Below, piece after piece: positions 50,658 to 52,597 of a stretch of DNA of 52,597 nt. The first letter of the stretch is position 1. Every line of letters begins with the position of its first letter. The position numbers and the translations under genes were made by a program. Source of the DNA: Muribaculaceae bacterium. GTDB taxonomy: Bacteria > Bacteroidota > Bacteroidia > Bacteroidales > Muribaculaceae. The notes beneath the pieces were generated by a model, which saw nothing but the letters and a program-made list of their open reading frames with translations, was not told the origin of the DNA and did not search any database. Location: the NCBI GenBank assembly GCA_017548365.1, contig JAFZAC010000011.1, forward strand, positions 1-52,597, in the 5' to 3' direction.

Positions 50658-50665
50658 CAAAGATA
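50658..50665 (-). promoter_or_regulatory. -7 element upstream of the Sel1/shared-module gene
   Basis: Minus-strand TATCTTTG fits TAnnTTTG, 39 bases before the ATG; the -33 site is not exact. Confidence 0.55.
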
Positions 50666-50701
50666 ATAAAATCTTTGAATAACCACATAGTTTTTACCAA
50701 G

Positions 50702-50788
50702 TCACTGGTTGTTATTAATGGAAATCCTATACCAATAGTCTATAGTGTCCTTTGTAAGTTCATTGTCGCTGTACCCTGCTTTTTTCAT
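50702..50788 (-). pseudogene. Short coding remnant (28 codons)
   Basis: Minus-strand reading MKKAGYSDNELTKDTIDYWY then RISINNNQ and TGA; in-frame codons before the ATG add NGYFYKW before a stop. The composition (Trp, Tyr, balanced charge) looks protein-like rather than random. It is too short to name and probably the end of a decayed gene. Confidence 0.3.
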
Positions 50789-50837
50789 CCATTTGTAGAA
50801 ATATCCGTTTCATGATTCCCTGTTATTAATTATACTT

Positions 50838-51620
50838 TTAGTCAAACATGCTCCTTACTGGCGACTCGTTGCTTAGATTGTAGCAGTTGAAAGCGGGTTC
50901 CGACACATCTCTGTAGTCGGCCTCCTCATCTTCGCTCTCATAGAGCACCTTTTCGGCAACCTTGCCATGGTGATAGGTCAGTTTAACTATCTGTTGATAG
51001 CCCATATGTGCCATGTTTTCTATAACATATCCCTTCCCTTTATGATAACTTGCATGGCCGCCACTGCCAGTGAAAATCTGTTTGAGTTTGCCATGTGAAT
51101 AAGTGTAGACATACATTCCTCCGTAGCCATATATGCTCGACGTCCACAGCTCGGGGACACCGTTGCCGGTTATGTCAAAGAGGAAATACTCGCCGTCTTC
51201 GCCCTCATCGCTCCTGCCAAACTCGCGCATCTTGGCAATGTAGAGCTCGATAGTGTTCTCATGAGCCTCCCTGATGGAGTCCTGACGGGCCTGAGCCGCG
51301 GCGATAGAGTCTTGGCGAGCCTGTTCCTGCTGCTGCAGCTCGGCAGCTTTCTGATCGGAAAGCTCACGTTGCCGGCGCATCATTTCTATTTCTTCTTGTT
51401 CCTTGAGAGCATTTTGCTCCTTCACATGGAAGTAGTAAATAAGCCCTGCTGCTGCCAACGCTGCGATAATCAAGGCAGTTATTATCAAGGGTTTCTTATT
51501 GTTGGGCGTGGGATTCTGTGGCATATCTGGTCCCACATTCAGCACATAGCCGCAACGAGGGCACGCTGTGGCCTTGTCCGATATCATATTCCCGCATTCG
51601 GGACATTGTATTAGTGCCAT
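50838..51620 (-). CDS. Zinc-ribbon membrane protein with coiled coil and VCBS/FG-GAP-like end
   Basis: A 260-residue protein. Ribbon CPECGNMISDKATACPRCG (residues 6-24), Pro/Asn linker, one membrane helix (PLIITALIIAALAAAGLIYY, about 44-63). A coiled coil follows (QEEIEMMRRQRELSDQKAAE, then repeated QARQDSI). The C-terminal domain has YFLFDITGNGVPELWTSSIY, a calcium-binding-like FG-GAP/VCBS strand (D-x-x-G-[ND]-G-x-x-E), then YTYSHGKLKQIFTGSGG. This type often appears on exported proteins that sense or report load on envelope structures; the ligand is unknown. Its own promoter has a full match at 51662-51692. Confidence 0.78.
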   Translation of the reverse strand: MALIQCPECGNMISDKATACPRCGYVLNVGPDMPQNPTPNNKKPLIITALIIAALAAAGLIYYFHVKEQNALKEQEEIEMMRRQRELSDQKAAELQQQEQARQDSIAAAQARQDSIREAHENTIELYIAKMREFGRSDEGEDGEYFLFDITGNGVPELWTSSIYGYGGMYVYTYSHGKLKQIFTGSGGHASYHKGKGYVIENMAHMGYQQIVKLTYHHGKVAEKVLYESEDEEADYRDVSEPAFNCYNLSNESPVRSMFD

Positions 51621-51661
51621 TGTCTTATGATTTTATTGTTTGTTACCATGAAAGTTAAGCG

Positions 51662-51692
51662 CAAATATACATATTTATTTCGTTAAAGACAA
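51662..51692 (-). promoter_or_regulatory. Promoter for the last zinc-ribbon gene
   Basis: Minus-strand TATATTTG (51669-51662) with TTG (51692-51690) exactly 20 bp upstream. Confidence 0.75.
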
Positions 51693-51743
51693 AAATAATT
51701 GAGTTTTGAGGAATATATAGGGAAGAGGAAGAGTTTTTTAATA

Positions 51744-51774
51744 TTGCCTTCCATATCCTTTCACATTAACTTTG
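51744..51774 (+). promoter_or_regulatory. Plus-strand promoter of unknown transcript
   Basis: TTG (51744-51746), 20 bp, TAACTTTG (51767-51774), a perfect sigma-ABfr match. Transcription near 51781 would enter the non-coding region. Confidence 0.7.
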
Positions 51775-51806
51775 CGCGCACACGAACATAAGAATTATAT
51801 ACAACC

Positions 51807-51869
51807 ATGAAACACGAAAAAGAGAAACGGCGTTTGTCAACGTTAGCCAAGGCAATGCAACCGCAATAA
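51807..51869 (+). CDS. Possible 20-residue leader peptide
   Basis: ATG at 51807, MKHEKEKRRLSTLAKAMQPQ and TAA, about 25 bases after the predicted start of the plus-strand transcript. Basic and short. It may be a leader peptide or chance. Confidence 0.2.
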   Translation: MKHEKEKRRLSTLAKAMQPQ

Positions 51870-52355
51870 CCATGAGTCGCACAAAATGCGGTATGCCAGA
51901 AACCAAGCGTGGGCGCTGTTAAAGTATTGCGCCACAAGCGTGGCGTTCAATAGACGAGCCTCAGTCAACCTTTAGCGACTGAGTGAGCAGCATGAGTCGC
52001 AGCGCATTGCATTGCAAAATTTCAGTTACAAATCGAAACAAGAGAAAAGCCGCACACACACTATCAGTTTTTAATAAAGCAAATGTGGTTTCATTGACGA
52101 TTATAATAAATCTTCCTCATAATGACAATAAATTACAATTTATAATAATATTTTTTTGTGAAAGTGTCCCATTTTGCTCTCTCAACCCTAGTCAGCCCTT
52201 TCAATTTGTAATTTGTTTTTTTGAGGCTTTATTCGTCCATGAAACGGTGTTTTTAGTGTTTAGTGGGTAAATAAGCGGCATTTTTTATGATAGACTGACG
52301 CACTGACACAGACAAACCATTGTAGTGGATTGTCCTTATGTCTTAAAAACAAAGA

Positions 52356-52396
52356 TTTTTTAATATAGTATCTTCCTCTTCACTTCACTATCTTTG
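52356..52396 (+). promoter_or_regulatory. Promoter upstream of the last partial gene
   Basis: TATCTTTG (52389-52396) with TAG (52366-52368) 20 bp upstream in place of TTG. The TTTTTTAATAT before it and GCGC..ACACG after it match those around the promoter at 51744-51774. Confidence 0.5.
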
Positions 52397-52477
52397 CGCC
52401 CATACACGTTCTTTGACATAATGCCCCCTGCTACCCAGTCTATTCCTGAAAAAAGGTGTGTCTTTGCCTGAAAAAAG

Positions 52478-52497
52478 TTGACTCATAAAAGAGTCAA
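52478..52497. promoter_or_regulatory. Hairpin directly before the last start codon
   Basis: TTGACTC (52478-52484) pairs with GAGTCAA (52491-52497) around ATAAAA. It ends four bases before ATG 52502, so it could affect translation. A direct repeat CCTGAAAAAAG (52445-52455 and 52467-52477) precedes it. Confidence 0.4.
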
Positions 52498-52501
52498 AAA
52501 A

Positions 52502-52597
52502 ATGAATAAGAAATTAAGAGAAAGACAGGCCAAAAAGGCTATCGAATTACGCAGTCTTGGTCTGCCCCTGCGCTCAATCAGCAAAAAAATTGGCCTC
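52502..52597 (+). CDS. N-terminus of a helix-turn-helix-like protein (runs off the window)
   Basis: 32 codons are visible: MNKKLRERQAKKAIELRSLG then LPLRSISKKIGL. The pattern AIELRSLGLPLRSISKKIG is like the first two helices of a helix-turn-helix of the resolvase or transposase type (a turn at LGLPLRSI). The promoter at 52356-52396 and the hairpin at 52478-52497 precede it. Family and length cannot be decided. It could be a mobile-element gene, in line with the accessory character of the flank. Confidence 0.45.
   Translation, partial: MNKKLRERQAKKAIELRSLGLPLRSISKKIGL

Larger units (their letters stand above)
50620..50837. other. Intergenic region with promoter and coding remnant
   Basis: 218 bp. 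It holds the promoter element 50658-50665 and a short coding remnant (50702-50788 and a few codons upstream). Confidence 0.5.
51621..52501. other. 881-bp non-coding region with divergent promoters
   Basis: It starts with divergent promoters (51662-51692 minus, 51744-51774 plus). After the plus promoter come a 20-codon ORF (51807-51869), a hairpin GCCAC-AAGC-GTGGC near 51940, and a direct repeat of ATGAGTCGCA. An ORF at 51983-52270 does not look like a real protein. A second promoter with partly similar sequence lies at 52356-52396. No homology is recognisable; part may be an untranslated RNA. Confidence 0.5.

Noticed and set aside
51983..52270. Plus-strand 95-codon frame in the end region
   Set aside because: Composition changes from basic to Phe/Cys-rich without domain logic, and there is no ribosome site or family match I know.
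1..52597. tRNA, rRNA and complete insertion sequences
   Set aside because: I found no cloverleaf, conserved rRNA stretch or full transposase with inverted ends.

Overview
This 52.6-kb window looks like a Bacteroidales chromosome, with Muribaculaceae or a Prevotella-like family as my best guess. Promoters match the Bacteroidetes sigma-ABfr form: TTG, about 20 bp, then TAnnTTTG. Shine-Dalgarno sites are mostly absent. There is a secreted protein with a Bacteroidales-style IYIHNGKKVVIK tail, along with ECF sigma factors and WG-repeat proteins. I recognised no rRNA, tRNA or CRISPR array.

Layout. (1) 1-10437 is an accessory region. It holds the start of an ECF sigma factor gene, a DUF4143-type AAA ATPase flanked by two copies of a 35-bp box, and two 729-bp copies of the 3' part of a comM/yifB-type Mg-chelatase gene. 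These copies bracket a 6.5-kb island. The island carries a six-gene TerB-led operon behind a structured leader, a truncated sigma gene, a zinc-knuckle protein and an AbiEi/AbiEii (type IV) toxin-antitoxin pair. (2) 10514-26559 is more ordinary chromosome: a secreted adhesin-like protein, a ThrE-type exporter, an acyl-CoA synthetase, a lipoprotein, an M48 protease, a coiled-coil membrane protein, a GT4 glycosyltransferase, a large MscS-type channel, the first zinc-ribbon membrane protein, and an LtaS-like phosphotransferase. (3) 26702-41584 is a probable nine-gene minus-strand operon. In transcription order it encodes a membrane protein with a large extracytoplasmic loop, a P-loop GTPase with N-terminal helical repeats, a single-pass beta-rich protein with a Thr/Pro-Lys tail, a membrane-anchored helical protein, a secreted coiled-coil protein, three related zinc-ribbon membrane proteins, and a 1.2-kDa-residue-scale WG-repeat protein (about 1200 residues). 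(4) 41796-51620 is an array of eight more zinc-ribbon/transmembrane proteins with different C-terminal domains (SH3-like, SPOR, YARHG, paired beta domains, a WGMTDEEA repeat and others), interleaved with two secreted Sel1-repeat proteins. (5) 51621-52597 is non-coding, with a plus-strand promoter and a partly similar second promoter, ending in the start of a helix-turn-helix-like gene.

The most unusual content is the set of twelve proteins that share an N-terminal zinc ribbon and a membrane segment but differ in their outer domains, next to a GTPase operon. SPOR, SH3b and YARHG domains normally act outside the cytoplasm. I therefore infer zinc ribbons inside and sensing or binding domains in the periplasm, possibly a cell-envelope sensing or assembly apparatus coupled to the GTPase. 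No function is demonstrated. The near-identical DNA shared by some members shows that the family has been growing and swapping domains.
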